A DNA stretch of 46,474 nt from Oscillospiraceae bacterium (GCA_015065085.1 SVQW01000019.1:1-46474); one strand, 5' to 3'; shown: positions 35,105 through 43,793, numbered from the stretch's first letter. Translations and numbers: made by a program. Notes: generated from the letters alone by a model not told the origin.

Positions 35105-36145
35105 TTACAAACCAAGTAACTGCTTTTTCTTTGCATCAAATTCTTCCTGTGTTATAATACCGCTGTCAAGGAGTTCTTTGTACTTTTTCAGTTCGTCTGT
35201 CGTTTGAGGCTGTTCTTGCGAAGCTGTGTTTGCTGCTTTACTTGTGCAAAGAGTGTTTATCTTGTCCTGCATTATAATACAAGCAACAATAGGGATAAAA
35301 ATACCGAGGATTAAACAGAGTGTTGCCATGTCAGAATTGTTGATACCCTTTGACTTATTGAATGAGTCAATTCTTTGTCCGTGTTTGTAAAACCAATAAA
35401 TAGAATAGAACGGAACAAATATGAAAAGCAACAATTTGTTTGTAGGATTATAATATTCGGCATTCGGGCTCTTATTTAAGTATTTTGTTGTACGGTATGT
35501 CCAAATCAAATTCCAAATTCCAAAAGTGAAAAGAAGAAGCAAAATATGCTTGCCTAATCCGCAATATACTTCATCATTTATTCCCTCGCTTGAATTTGTC
35601 GATATATTAGGCTTGATTTCGGAATAAGGGTTTTTCAGCCAAGCTCCTATGCTTAATAAAGTAAATCCGCCGAGCAGCAATTTTATAACGCCGAGCATTC
35701 CGAGAGTACCGCCCCGAAGTGAAAGAATAATGTCCGGTATTAAATATATAATTGCGGGAAGATTGAAAAGCTTGTTGGAAAAATCTCTGATTTTTGACAG
35801 GTCTGCTTTTATAAGTGTCTGTTCGCAAGCGGCGAGTGCATGTACAGTTAAAAGCGCATGTGCCGCCAAATAAAGCAGATTATAGATGCTAAAGGATGTG
35901 ACAAGGTAGATGACATCCAGTAAGGCGTTGCAACCAAGTGCGATAACCAATATGTTATTATATTTCTTTGCAAACAGAATTCCGCAAAGCACCAAGTCGA
36001 TTACAATTTCAATTACTAGGGCCGATGAAACATAGAATGAGTTGTGAACCCGAAGTTCAGTTAATTTTAGTACATCAAATATTCTCAGTACAGCTAACAC
36101 AATCAACATATATGCCGCAATTGGTGTGCGTATTTTTTTATTCAT
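35105..36145 (-). CDS. multi-span membrane protein, DUF4234 plus C-terminal SHOCT
   Basis: 346 residues. Hydrophobic segments lie at about 10-25, 40-60, 65-85, 90-105, 130-150 and 152-170 in the N-terminal half. A DUF4234-type block follows (YCGLGKHILLLLFTFGIWNLIWTYRTTKYLNKSP, then LLLFIFVPFYSIYWFYKHGQRID), and then another helix. The last 30 residues are a SHOCT motif (LKKYKELLDSGIITQEEFDAKKKQLLGL), an oligomerisation element. The function of this family is not known to me. AAGGAG precedes the ATG. A perfect promoter with two operator palindromes lies upstream, facing a small XRE regulator. Confidence 0.82.
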   Translation of the reverse strand: MNKKIRTPIAAYMLIVLAVLRIFDVLKLTELRVHNSFYVSSALVIEIVIDLVLCGILFAKKYNNILVIALGCNALLDVIYLVTSFSIYNLLYLAAHALLTVHALAACEQTLIKADLSKIRDFSNKLFNLPAIIYLIPDIILSLRGGTLGMLGVIKLLLGGFTLLSIGAWLKNPYSEIKPNISTNSSEGINDEVYCGLGKHILLLLFTFGIWNLIWTYRTTKYLNKSPNAEYYNPTNKLLLFIFVPFYSIYWFYKHGQRIDSFNKSKGINNSDMATLCLILGIFIPIVACIIMQDKINTLCTSKAANTASQEQPQTTDELKKYKELLDSGIITQEEFDAKKKQLLGL

Positions 36146-36179
36146 GCTTTAATCTCCTTATACTTATACATTTTTGTAC

Positions 36180-36208
36180 ATTATAACACCAAGCGGTGTT
36201 TTTGTCAA
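36180..36208 (-). promoter_or_regulatory. consensus promoter of the DUF4234-SHOCT gene
   Basis: On the minus strand, TTGACA (36203-36208), a 17-bp spacer and TATAAT (36180-36185) are a perfect match to the sigma-A consensus. One operator palindrome fills the spacer and the other touches the -35. Confidence 0.9.
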
Positions 36209-36221
36209 CACCTTTTGGTGT
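36186..36221. promoter_or_regulatory. two ACACC-N4-GGTGT operators 22 bp apart
   Basis: ACACCAAGCGGTGT (36186-36199) and ACACCTTTTGGTGT (36208-36221) are palindromes with the same half-sites, two helical turns apart centre to centre. They lie in the overlapping promoters of the DUF4234 gene and the divergent XRE gene, whose -10 is probably TATAAT at 36229-36234. They are likely binding sites of that XRE protein. Confidence 0.75.
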
Positions 36222-36265
36222 TTTTTTGTATAATATTCCGTATACTACACAAGAGGTGAATTGTT

Positions 36266-36457
36266 GTGTATAGAAGAATACGCGACTTGCGCGAGGATAA
36301 TGATAAAACGCAGAGGGACATTGCCGACTATCTGAATATGCAATTAACTGTATATCAAAGATACGAACGCGGAGAACGAGAGTTACCGCTGTGGGTGGCA
36401 ATAAAGCTGGCGGATTATTATAAGGTCACATTGGATTATCTTGTTGAGCGAGAATAA
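36266..36457 (+). CDS. small XRE-family regulator
   Basis: 63 residues, essentially one helix-turn-helix domain (DKTQRDIADYLNMQLTVYQRYERGERELPLWVAIKLADYYKVTLDYLVE). It starts at GTG 36266, with AGAGGTG 7 nt upstream. It has no effector domain. Divergent position and paired operators suggest that it represses itself and the DUF4234-SHOCT gene. A strong terminator follows the stop. Confidence 0.88.
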   Translation: MYRRIRDLREDNDKTQRDIADYLNMQLTVYQRYERGERELPLWVAIKLADYYKVTLDYLVERE

Positions 36458-36494
36458 AAGCACATTGTTTAAATTCTTAAACAATGTGCTTTTT
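36457..36494 (+). terminator. intrinsic terminator of the small XRE gene
   Basis: GCACATTGTTTAA and TTAAACAATGTGC form a long hairpin followed by TTTTTT, overlapping the stop codon. Confidence 0.9.
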
Positions 36495-36587
36495 TAGATT
36501 TATCAAACCGAAAATTTTAGTGACGTTGCACGACAGGCAAATCCGCACTCCCGTTTTTTCGCAACACCAATCTGTTTTCCTGCGTAT

Positions 36588-38240
36588 TTATTGCTTTTCC
36601 ACATTATCGCCGAAGCGTTTTACCTTTCGGGTAGTAGTTTTTTCGAGAGGAAATTTGAGAATATCTACCGCACGTATATTCTTGTATTTCGGCATAACGG
36701 CATTTACCTCATCCACTGCTTTCTTTATTGCCGCTACCTTTTCCTCGTCGGAGGGTATGTGACCGAGCGCTTCCTTTATTGCGGCGGTATTGGGATAAAT
36801 TCTTGCCTTGACCTGAATTCTGCCGTTTATCTGTGCGGGTACAACAATAACATCGCTTACCGCCTCATAATCTGAAAGACGCGCTTCAAGCTCCTCCGGG
36901 TAAATGTTTTTACCGTTTTCGGTTACTATGATGTTTTTCTTTCTGCCCGTAATGTAAAGTGCACCGTCCGGGTCCATTCTTCCGTAGTCGCCTGTGCAGA
37001 ACCAGCCGTTGCGGAACACTGCCTTTGTTGCCTCTTCGTCGTTGAAGTAGCCCAGCATGATGTTCTCGCCCTTTGCAAGAATTTCACCCACACCGTCCTC
37101 GTTGGGATTTTCGATTTTCAATTCGACGCCCGGAATTGCAATACCGGTTGATTTGGGATTGAAATAAAAATCGTTATTTCCGGCAAGAAGAGGCGAACAT
37201 TCGGTAAGTCCGTAGCCCTGGAGAGTGCGTATGCCGAGCGCGGTAAAATCATCCACTATGGAGGTGTCAAGGTCTGCCGCACCCACAATGAATAATCTGA
37301 TTTTTCCGCCGAGAGTGGCTTTTACCTTCTTCTTTATCACGGCTCGTATTATAAAAGGTGTATGTCTGAGTGCATAGGCAAGGGAATGGTTTTCATAGAG
37401 AGCACGGTATTTTTTGGGACATTCCTTTGCAATATTGCTCTTTATGCGGTTGTCAAGCACCTTCAGAAGCTCGGGTACAACAACAAGTATGGAGGGTGAG
37501 TATTCCTTTATATTATTTGCAATGGTACGCAGACTTTCCGCATAGCTAATGCAAAGCCCCTTTGAAATCATGAGAATACAGTTGAGTGTGCATTCGTAGG
37601 TGTGGTGCAGCGGAAGAATGGACATAGTGCTGTCCTTTGTGCTGTCCACGTGAACTATGCGCAGGGTGGAATATATATTTACACATATATTGTTCTGCGA
37701 AAGGCAAACCGCTTTGGAGCTTCCGGTAGTACCTGAGGTAAACAGAAGCACGCGCAGCTCATCCTTTTCCGGGTCGGGTATTTCGCTTTCACTTACCCCG
37801 GAGCTTTTTCCCATCTTTGCCATCTGCTCTACTGATGAAAACGGATGCACTGCAGTGTCTGTTGTTACCTTTGCAATACACGAATCGTCCGCACATACGG
37901 CACAGCACTCGGCGGCATCTGTGAAATTCTTTATATCCTGCTCACCCAGCTCCTTGTCTATGGGTACAACAACACCCACAGAAGCGGCGGCAAGATAGCA
38001 AACCACCCATTCGTAGCAGTTTTTGCCCATTACCGCAATTCTTTTACCCTTGTAACCCAGCTCGATAAAGCGACGGCACAAGCCGTAAAATGTATCACGC
38101 AATTCGGTATAGCTTATTTTCCTGTATGTATTTTCGCCCTTTTTTATAATAAAAGCATCGTTTTTCGGAAAAAGTGTGGCGGAGTTGTCAATGATTTCAC
38201 GAAAATTATTGAATCTTCTTTCGTTGTATAGTTTACTCAT
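36588..38240 (-). CDS. long-chain acyl-CoA synthetase-like AMP-forming ligase
   Basis: A 550-residue ANL-superfamily enzyme that activates a fatty acid or similar acid with ATP and coenzyme A. Motifs: the P-loop-like LLFTSGTTGSSKAV, YGLTECSP, GWFCTGDYGRMDPDG, the hinge GRKKNIIVTENGKNIYPEELEARL, and near the end KYKNIRAVDILKFPLEKTTTRKVKR with the catalytic lysine (LEKTTTRKVKR). The order and length match FadD-type ligases. AAAGGAGG precedes the ATG. The gene stands alone. A 15-bp palindrome (38290-38304) in its promoter region may be an operator. The acid substrate cannot be told. Confidence 0.9.
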   Translation of the reverse strand: MSKLYNERRFNNFREIIDNSATLFPKNDAFIIKKGENTYRKISYTELRDTFYGLCRRFIELGYKGKRIAVMGKNCYEWVVCYLAAASVGVVVPIDKELGEQDIKNFTDAAECCAVCADDSCIAKVTTDTAVHPFSSVEQMAKMGKSSGVSESEIPDPEKDELRVLLFTSGTTGSSKAVCLSQNNICVNIYSTLRIVHVDSTKDSTMSILPLHHTYECTLNCILMISKGLCISYAESLRTIANNIKEYSPSILVVVPELLKVLDNRIKSNIAKECPKKYRALYENHSLAYALRHTPFIIRAVIKKKVKATLGGKIRLFIVGAADLDTSIVDDFTALGIRTLQGYGLTECSPLLAGNNDFYFNPKSTGIAIPGVELKIENPNEDGVGEILAKGENIMLGYFNDEEATKAVFRNGWFCTGDYGRMDPDGALYITGRKKNIIVTENGKNIYPEELEARLSDYEAVSDVIVVPAQINGRIQVKARIYPNTAAIKEALGHIPSDEEKVAAIKKAVDEVNAVMPKYKNIRAVDILKFPLEKTTTRKVKRFGDNVEKQ

Positions 38241-38289
38241 AGTTCCTCCTTTGAAAACGCAGTCAGTTAGTTAATCGAATTATATTATT

Positions 38290-38304
38290 TAGTTTTCAAA
38301 ACTA
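38290..38304. promoter_or_regulatory. TAGTTTT-C-AAAACTA palindrome upstream of the acyl-CoA synthetase
   Basis: A perfect 15-bp palindrome next to a minus-strand -10 candidate TATAAT (38279-38284), within the expected spacer and -35 region. It recalls operators of MarR/TetR-type fatty-acid regulators in general form, but matches no site I can name. Confidence 0.45.
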
Positions 38305-38385
38305 TGTGTATATTTTATCACAGAACTAAATTTTGTTCTATGTATGAAAAGTAAATTTTATAAAAATATATGAAAAACAAAAAAT

Positions 38386-38460
38386 CTCCCCAATAAAACT
38401 TTCAAACGGGAAGTTTTATTGGAGAGAGTAAGGGGAGGAAACTTTTCCGAAAATCCCTCT
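38386..38460 (-). terminator. double-hairpin terminator after the beta-mannosidase gene
   Basis: First hairpin: CTCCCCAATAAAACTT pairs with AAGTTTTATTGGAGAG (38386-38401 with 38411-38426, one mismatch). Second, weaker hairpin: AGGGG...CCCTCT with an inner TTTT/AAAA (about 38430-38460). The same two-hairpin arrangement with related sequence occurs at 44693-44768. Confidence 0.7.
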
Positions 38461-38487
38461 CTTATATAATTTGTTCCGTATTTGACC

Positions 38488-40779
38488 TTAATTCATAAAA
38501 TCAAACGGAGTATCAAGTGTTTTTATGATGTCAAACCAGCGGAGCATGTCTTGCTTTTTGTAGGTGGGGAAGCCTGTGATAAAGTGATTTGCGTATTCTT
38601 TGCCGTTTACACTGTATTTAATGACCAAAAGGCGCTGCTCGCTACGGATACCTTTGATGGTTCCGATTATTTTCGTGCAGTCGGCTTCCGCAGAATCATT
38701 TGCGCAAAATAGTTTTTCGCCTGTATCTCCGTCGGATATCGTCACCTTTACCTCTGTTTCGCCGTGGGTGTGATTGGAGATATACACCGGGTTATTCAAT
38801 CCACAGCTGTCGGCGGGTGCAACAAAGCATAATACAGGCTGCTGTGCGCGTTTCAAATAATGAAACGCAATTTTTTTGTTGAAGTAGTAATCCACAATGG
38901 AATCGGATATCTGCGGCCAGCAATCAATCATATTCCACCACAAAAGACCGTGAAAATTATTGTGTGCACGGCAATGCTCCATGAAAAACTTTAATGCCTC
39001 TGCCTGATAGAGCTGTGAAAGCAGCGCAAATTCGTTCATGTCGCTCGGAACCTCGCCATACATGAGCTTCACGTGATTACGCATCATTTCATTTCGTCCG
39101 TTTGAAAGCTCCGTAAAGACATCTTCTGTGGAATGTACCGCCCAGAATATGTTGTCGAGGGGCCACACGGAATCCTCGGGAATGTACTTTCGGATGCCGG
39201 ATGGTGCGGGACAACCATGGAATCCGCATTCACTTATAAAATTTGCCGTATTATTGGTGTAAAAACTGTCCCTGAACCAACGATTACCGCCCCAGAGATG
39301 TTGCTCCGGAACATTGAACTTATTGAAGCCCTCGGGAATCTCGGGAGAGGATTTTATCAGAACTCTGAACGGGTCATGTGATGCACATACGCTAGGCAAT
39401 ACGTCATAGGCTATGTGATTGCGGTAAGATAAGCGGGATGGAGCTTCATTTGCCTCGTTTTTGTAATCGATTTCGTTGTCACTGCACCATACCGCAACGC
39501 TGGGATGATTGCGCAGCTTTCTGATAACGGATGAAGCCTCTTCCTCTATTGCCTGCCTGAATTCTTCGGTTTTGGGATAATTGGTATTGCCCATTGCAAA
39601 ATCCTGCCATACGAGAATTCCCGCCTCGTCGCACAGAGAGAAGAAGGAGTGATCCTCATAAACGTTTCCGCCCCAGCAACGCACCATATTGCATCCGCAT
39701 TCGGTAAGAAGCTTGTGCGCTCTCTCAAGTCTTTCCGCGTCCCGCGAATGAAGCGCATCAAGAGGCACCCAGTTGGTTCCCTTTGCAAAAAACGGCTTGT
39801 TGTTTACAATAAATCTGAATTGCTGATCCCCGACGTCAAATCTTTGCTCCAGTGAGAGTGTACGCAGACCGATACGCTCCTTTTTTGTATCCAGCACCGT
39901 GTCGCCGCATATAAGCTCCATGGTGATGTCATACAAATTCTGCTCGCCGTAGCCGTACGGCCACCAAAGCTTTGCGTTACTTATTACCGCAGTATAATTC
40001 ATACTGACAAAATGTGCTGGACGGATAAATTCAAAGCTGTGGTCACCGCATTTGCCGTGTATTCTGATTTTTAAGTTTTCAAGGGTGTCACGGTCGGTCG
40101 TAAATCTTACTGCATATCGTAATGTCACATTTTTGTCCTTGAGCGAGGAGCAGGCATAATAAGTCTCTGTTATTCTTGTGTTGGCAACGGCACATATCTC
40201 TACCGAGCGCCACAAGCCTGCGCTTACAATGCGAGGTGCGATATCCCATCCGAAGCAGTGCGGTGCTTTTCGGATATGGCATATCTCATTTCTGTGAGCC
40301 GTGCCCCACATGGCCATGGTGTGCTCTTTGTTTCTTACATAATTCATGGAAGAATGAATATGTACGACCAGTCTGTTTTCACCGTCAAGAGATATAATAT
40401 CCGTCACATCAAACTCATGCTCAATGAACATATTCTTTGCCGAGCCGATGTGTTTGCCGTTCAGATATATGTCGGATATGGTGTCTATTCCGCTGAATTT
40501 CAAGACATATCTGTCGGAACGCAGGTCCTTTTCGACAAAAAATTCCTTTTCATAAACCCATTGATAGTACTCATATTTGCGATAGCGGTGAATATTGTCG
40601 GCATAGAACGGGTCATACTCGATCCCCGCCCGAAACAGATCAAGCTGTGTGTTGCCGGGGACAGAAGAGGACACAGACTCCCAATCCTTCAAAATCTCTT
40701 CTGAAAAAGCTTGGGGACATCCCGCCGATTCGGGTGCAAAATACAACCGCCATGTACCGTTAAGTGATTGATTCAACAT
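38488..40779 (-). CDS. beta-mannosidase, glycoside hydrolase family 2
   Basis: A 763-residue GH2 enzyme. The N-terminal sugar-binding domain (about 1-200: LNGTWRLYF, VPGNTQLDLFRAGIEYDPFYADN, and HCFGWDIAPRIVSAGLWR) is typical of beta-mannosidases. The barrel has RCWGGNVYEDHSFFSLCDEAGILVWQDFAMGNTNYP, the acid/base Glu436 in VWCSDNEIDY, and the nucleophile Glu517 in NFISECGFHGCP. No signal peptide is present, so cytoplasmic cleavage of imported manno-oligosaccharides is likely. The length is slightly shorter than usual (about 820-890). AGAGG precedes the ATG. It is divergent from an AraC regulator and near a GH43 gene, which suggests a small plant-polysaccharide or glycan cluster. No transporter is present. 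Confidence 0.9.
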   Translation of the reverse strand: MLNQSLNGTWRLYFAPESAGCPQAFSEEILKDWESVSSSVPGNTQLDLFRAGIEYDPFYADNIHRYRKYEYYQWVYEKEFFVEKDLRSDRYVLKFSGIDTISDIYLNGKHIGSAKNMFIEHEFDVTDIISLDGENRLVVHIHSSMNYVRNKEHTMAMWGTAHRNEICHIRKAPHCFGWDIAPRIVSAGLWRSVEICAVANTRITETYYACSSLKDKNVTLRYAVRFTTDRDTLENLKIRIHGKCGDHSFEFIRPAHFVSMNYTAVISNAKLWWPYGYGEQNLYDITMELICGDTVLDTKKERIGLRTLSLEQRFDVGDQQFRFIVNNKPFFAKGTNWVPLDALHSRDAERLERAHKLLTECGCNMVRCWGGNVYEDHSFFSLCDEAGILVWQDFAMGNTNYPKTEEFRQAIEEEASSVIRKLRNHPSVAVWCSDNEIDYKNEANEAPSRLSYRNHIAYDVLPSVCASHDPFRVLIKSSPEIPEGFNKFNVPEQHLWGGNRWFRDSFYTNNTANFISECGFHGCPAPSGIRKYIPEDSVWPLDNIFWAVHSTEDVFTELSNGRNEMMRNHVKLMYGEVPSDMNEFALLSQLYQAEALKFFMEHCRAHNNFHGLLWWNMIDCWPQISDSIVDYYFNKKIAFHYLKRAQQPVLCFVAPADSCGLNNPVYISNHTHGETEVKVTISDGDTGEKLFCANDSAEADCTKIIGTIKGIRSEQRLLVIKYSVNGKEYANHFITGFPTYKKQDMLRWFDIIKTLDTPFDFMN

Positions 40780-41007
40780 TGCTTATACCTCTTTAACACT
40801 TTATTTTCATGTGCTTGGATATCTTTGCTTTCGGCTATAACGCTTTCAAATATTGCGTTTGTTTTGAAAACCTTACCGCCACACGTGGCTGATATGCGTT
40901 TTTTGACCACATACGGATTTTTGATATTACCATATATTCAACATATCATGTGCTTTTATTTTATCAGAAAAAAACTCGTTTGAGAATGGCTTTTTTACGG
41001 AAAAATA

Positions 41008-41036
41008 TTGCTTTTATTTGGAATTGGTGATAAAAT
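41008..41036 (+). promoter_or_regulatory. promoter of the AraC regulator
   Basis: TTGCTT (41008-41013), a 17-bp spacer and TAAAAT (41031-41036, preceded by GGTGA). Confidence 0.6.
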
Positions 41037-41057
41037 ATCATAAAAGGCGGTGGTTTT

Positions 41058-41837
41058 TTGCATATTTTGAAAAAGGAAGACCTCTTCTCCGATGCATTGG
41101 TATGGGCTATCAAAAAAAGGTATATAGGGGATTATAAGGCTCATGGTCATGATTTTTTTGAAATAGAGTATGTAATAAAGGGACAGGGCATTTACGAGAT
41201 AGACGGCAAATCGTATCATATAAAAGAGGGTATGCTGTTCTTTATGACCCCTGCCAACGTTCATGCCGTAAAGGGCGCCGACATGGAGCTTATAAACGTC
41301 ATGTTCAAAACCGGCGGTGATATATTACCCTTCAATGTGGGAAGCTCCTGCATATCGGTTACCGAAATCCCCGCGCAGGACAGAACGTTGATTTATGAAA
41401 TGCTTTTTGAGCTTGTGAAAATTCATCAGAATAATGCATACTACGGAAGATTGATACTTGAATGTGTTTTTCAAAAGCTGTCCTTGTTTGCCGATAAAAG
41501 CACCAAGCCCACCGAGCAATATATTTCCAAAGCCATAACCTTTATATTGGAAAACTTCAGAAAAGGAATTACCCTGGGAGATGTTGCGAGAAATCTCGGA
41601 TTGTCAAAGGCTTACCTATCAGACTATTTTGTCAAACAAACGGGTATAAACTTCAAAGCATATCTGGATAACCTGCGTTTTGATTATGTCAGAATACTGC
41701 TCGAATTCACCGATGCTCCCGTGGGAGAGGTATATGCCGATGCGGGTTTTACGGATTACACCAACTTTTCGCGACGCTTCAAAAGCCGCTTCGGAATGTC
41801 ACCGTTTGCATATAGAAAAAACAATACAAAGGAATAA
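41058..41837 (+). CDS. AraC-family transcriptional regulator with cupin sensor
   Basis: 259 residues. The N-terminal cupin domain (about 20-105: DFFEIEYVIKGQGIYEIDGKSYHIKEGMLFFMTPANVHAVKG) should bind a sugar. The C-terminal AraC DNA-binding domain (about 155-255) has GITLGDVARNLGLSKAYLSDYFVKQTGINFKAYLDNLRFDYVRILLE and GFTDYTNFSRRFKSRFGMSPFAYRK. The start is TTG 41058, supported by AAAGGCGG upstream; no ATG fits. It is divergent from the beta-mannosidase and convergent with the GH43 gene, so it is likely the activator of these enzymes. Confidence 0.9.
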   Translation: MHILKKEDLFSDALVWAIKKRYIGDYKAHGHDFFEIEYVIKGQGIYEIDGKSYHIKEGMLFFMTPANVHAVKGADMELINVMFKTGGDILPFNVGSSCISVTEIPAQDRTLIYEMLFELVKIHQNNAYYGRLILECVFQKLSLFADKSTKPTEQYISKAITFILENFRKGITLGDVARNLGLSKAYLSDYFVKQTGINFKAYLDNLRFDYVRILLEFTDAPVGEVYADAGFTDYTNFSRRFKSRFGMSPFAYRKNNTKE

Positions 41838-41863
41838 CCTCTGCGCCTTCAGATAAAGAAAAT

Positions 41864-41903
41864 CGGACACATCACAGGAGAAAGCTCCTGAATGATGTGT
41901 CCG
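41864..41903. terminator. bidirectional terminator between AraC and GH43 genes
   Basis: CGGACACATCA pairs with TGATGTGTCCG, with an inner CAGGAG/CTCCTG stem. T-rich and A-rich flanks serve both convergent genes. Confidence 0.9.
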
Positions 41904-41991
41904 TTTTTATTGCACAAATGTGTTTTCAGCTATTTGTGTGCGGCATGCTCGCATACTTTATTTATGCAAAATGAATGTTTTATCCTGATTT

Positions 41992-43443
41992 TTAATCGTT
42001 TGTTTTACAGTTGCATTTTCCGAATGCGGTAAGGCTTACAAGTCCGGGGGTGATGCCTTTGGGTGCAGAAATTATTCTCAATCGTATTGCATAAGCGATA
42101 ACAGGTTCAAATTGCCTGTAATCTATACACAGATCGTCCGTGTTATCTGAGGCATCCACAAGGGTTTTCCAGCTTGTGCATTTCGGATCGTCTGCATATT
42201 CAATAACATAGCATATGGGACCGGGAAATATACCGTTATCGGTGTCCATGCCGATATCTCGCCACATGAGACGCACGGAGTGTACAAAGTAAGATGTCGC
42301 GGTGCCCAGAATAAAGGTTATTTCGGGTGATTTGTCATCTTCTGCAGGCTGCCACCACGAAAGAACACTGTCATCACCGGCATAAATCGAATCTCTGCCG
42401 GGCGCATTGCTCGATGCGGTGGGGCGCTCCATAAAGGTGAGCGGCAAAAGCCCCGCAGAGTTGCCATTTTCGGGATTTTTAAGCACACCGGGTGCAAACT
42501 GAGGTGTTTCAGTCACCTCGGGGCAGTAAAGCTCACCGTTTTCATCTATGCCGATAGGATCCATTCCTATACGGCGCTCAAATTTATGATAGAAATTGAA
42601 AATACAGGTATAAAATATCCACAGAGTGTTATTGGGGCCGTCAACGATGCAACCGTGTCCCGCACCGCGCATTATCCCGTCAGGCTTTCGTGTGAGCGGG
42701 GTGTGTCTTTTCTGAGGAACAAAGCCGGAAAGAGGACCTTCGTCCGAATAAACAACGGCATTTGCATATTTTCCGTACTGAGTGCCGTTGGCACTGTACA
42801 GAAGATAATAGCGTGAGCCGATTTTTTTCATCCATTGACCCTCTATCCATCCCATACGGAGGTTTTGATTGTGCTCTCCCTTGGGCTGCCAGTAAATACT
42901 CGGGTCGTACTTGTTTATAACCACAGGTTCGGTAATGCATTCCCAGGGCTTGTCGGGGTTAAGCTCTACTCCCATTGTACATGCCATGTTCTCTACATCA
43001 AGATCACTCGGTATTAATTCGTGATAGTAAAAATAAAGTCTGTCTCCATCGGCAAGATAGCATCCGTCGGCAACCTTAAGTATGTTTCCGTTAACATCAG
43101 TAAGGTGACCGCACAATGTGAATGGCCCCAGCGGGCTGTCGGCAGAATATACCTCACTGATACTGTGACCGTTCAGATACCATTTACCTCTGAATTCCAC
43201 AACCGCAGGACTGTATCTGAGGTTTGGCACGCCTATATCCACGTGCTTCCAGTGTACGAAATCTTCTGAAACATATGCCACCGCATAGCTTGGATACATT
43301 ATCCATTTTCCGTCATGATATATAACACTTGGGTCTGATATGGAGCGAAAATCATTGCAGATAAGATCCGGTGTGAGAAGTGTGTCAAGCCATTTTCCGC
43401 TTTTGACATCCTCAACGGATAAAGGATTGCAATAAGTAAGCAT
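41992..43443 (-). CDS. glycoside hydrolase family 43-like enzyme with C-terminal carbohydrate-binding-like domain
   Basis: 483 residues. The five-bladed propeller shows SISDPSVIYHDGKWIMYPS with the base Asp37, RYSPAVVEFRGKWYLNGHS, ADGDRLYFYYHE, and GWIEGQWMKKIGSRYYLLYSANG with the acid Glu201, then GAGHGCIVDGPNNTLWIFYTC. The last about 150 residues are a discoidin-like beta sandwich (ATSYFVHSVRLMWRDIGMD). Family members remove arabinose, xylose or galactose side chains. The start is ATG 43443, with AGGAG 8 nt upstream; the longer reading would lie in the leader. There is no signal peptide. A consensus promoter lies upstream. The exact sugar is not known. Confidence 0.85.
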   Translation of the reverse strand: MLTYCNPLSVEDVKSGKWLDTLLTPDLICNDFRSISDPSVIYHDGKWIMYPSYAVAYVSEDFVHWKHVDIGVPNLRYSPAVVEFRGKWYLNGHSISEVYSADSPLGPFTLCGHLTDVNGNILKVADGCYLADGDRLYFYYHELIPSDLDVENMACTMGVELNPDKPWECITEPVVINKYDPSIYWQPKGEHNQNLRMGWIEGQWMKKIGSRYYLLYSANGTQYGKYANAVVYSDEGPLSGFVPQKRHTPLTRKPDGIMRGAGHGCIVDGPNNTLWIFYTCIFNFYHKFERRIGMDPIGIDENGELYCPEVTETPQFAPGVLKNPENGNSAGLLPLTFMERPTASSNAPGRDSIYAGDDSVLSWWQPAEDDKSPEITFILGTATSYFVHSVRLMWRDIGMDTDNGIFPGPICYVIEYADDPKCTSWKTLVDASDNTDDLCIDYRQFEPVIAYAIRLRIISAPKGITPGLVSLTAFGKCNCKTND

Positions 43444-43494
43444 ATTAAATACTCCTGTTGTTATATAGATTTTTTTCGGCTTCATGAAGATGAA

Positions 43495-43539
43495 ATGCCA
43501 TTACTATGGCATTATACTATATACTGTACGAAAAGTCAA
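43495..43539 (-). promoter_or_regulatory. promoter of the GH43 gene with start-site palindrome
   Basis: On the minus strand, TTGACT (43534-43539), a 17-bp spacer and TATAAT (43511-43516). The palindrome ATGCCAT-TACT-ATGGCAT (43495-43512) covers the likely start site and touches the -10, so it may be an operator or a leader hairpin. Confidence 0.75.
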
Positions 43540-43567
43540 GTAAAAGCATGGGAAATTTTTGCCGTAA

Positions 43568-43601
43568 AAAGGACTCCCGAACCGAAGTTCAGGAGTCCTT
43601 T
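43568..43601 (-). terminator. intrinsic terminator behind the degenerate tiny ORF
   Basis: AAAGGACTCCCGAAC pairs with GTTCAGGAGTCCTTT (one wobble). On the minus strand TTTTTACGG follows. It ends the minus-strand unit that includes the degenerate copy at 43631-43718. Confidence 0.8.
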
Positions 43602-43630
43602 GAAAAGTCTTGAAAAGCCTTTATTTATGC

Positions 43631-43718
43631 TTATTTCGCCATAGCTTCCTGAATAGGGCGGTAACGAGGCGGTCATGCTAAGCCTCGGGGTTGTTACCTG
43701 CGCCGATAACAGAACCAT
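43631..43718 (-). pseudogene. frameshifted copy of the 31-codon gene at 44801-44896
   Basis: 23 bp at 43631-43653 are identical to 44801-44823, and 28 bp at 43671-43698 are identical to 44843-44870. The stretch between them is 17 bp here and 19 bp there, so the reading frame is broken. From ATG 43718 the reading keeps VTTPRLSMT and then shifts. No consensus promoter or ribosome-binding site is visible upstream, in contrast to the intact copy. It is probably a decayed duplicate, unless the element acts as DNA or RNA. Confidence 0.7.
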
Positions 43719-43758
43719 CTGTCTGTTTGCCGTATCTTCATAAAAATTGGAAGATGTA

Positions 43759-43787
43759 TTGATTTTTTGATGATAAAGTGATATAAT
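43759..43787 (+). promoter_or_regulatory. promoter of the structured RNA candidate
   Basis: TTGATT (43759-43764), a 17-bp spacer and TATAAT (43782-43787). The expected start, about 43794, coincides with the first base of the closing stem. Confidence 0.75.
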
Positions 43788-43793
43788 GTAATT

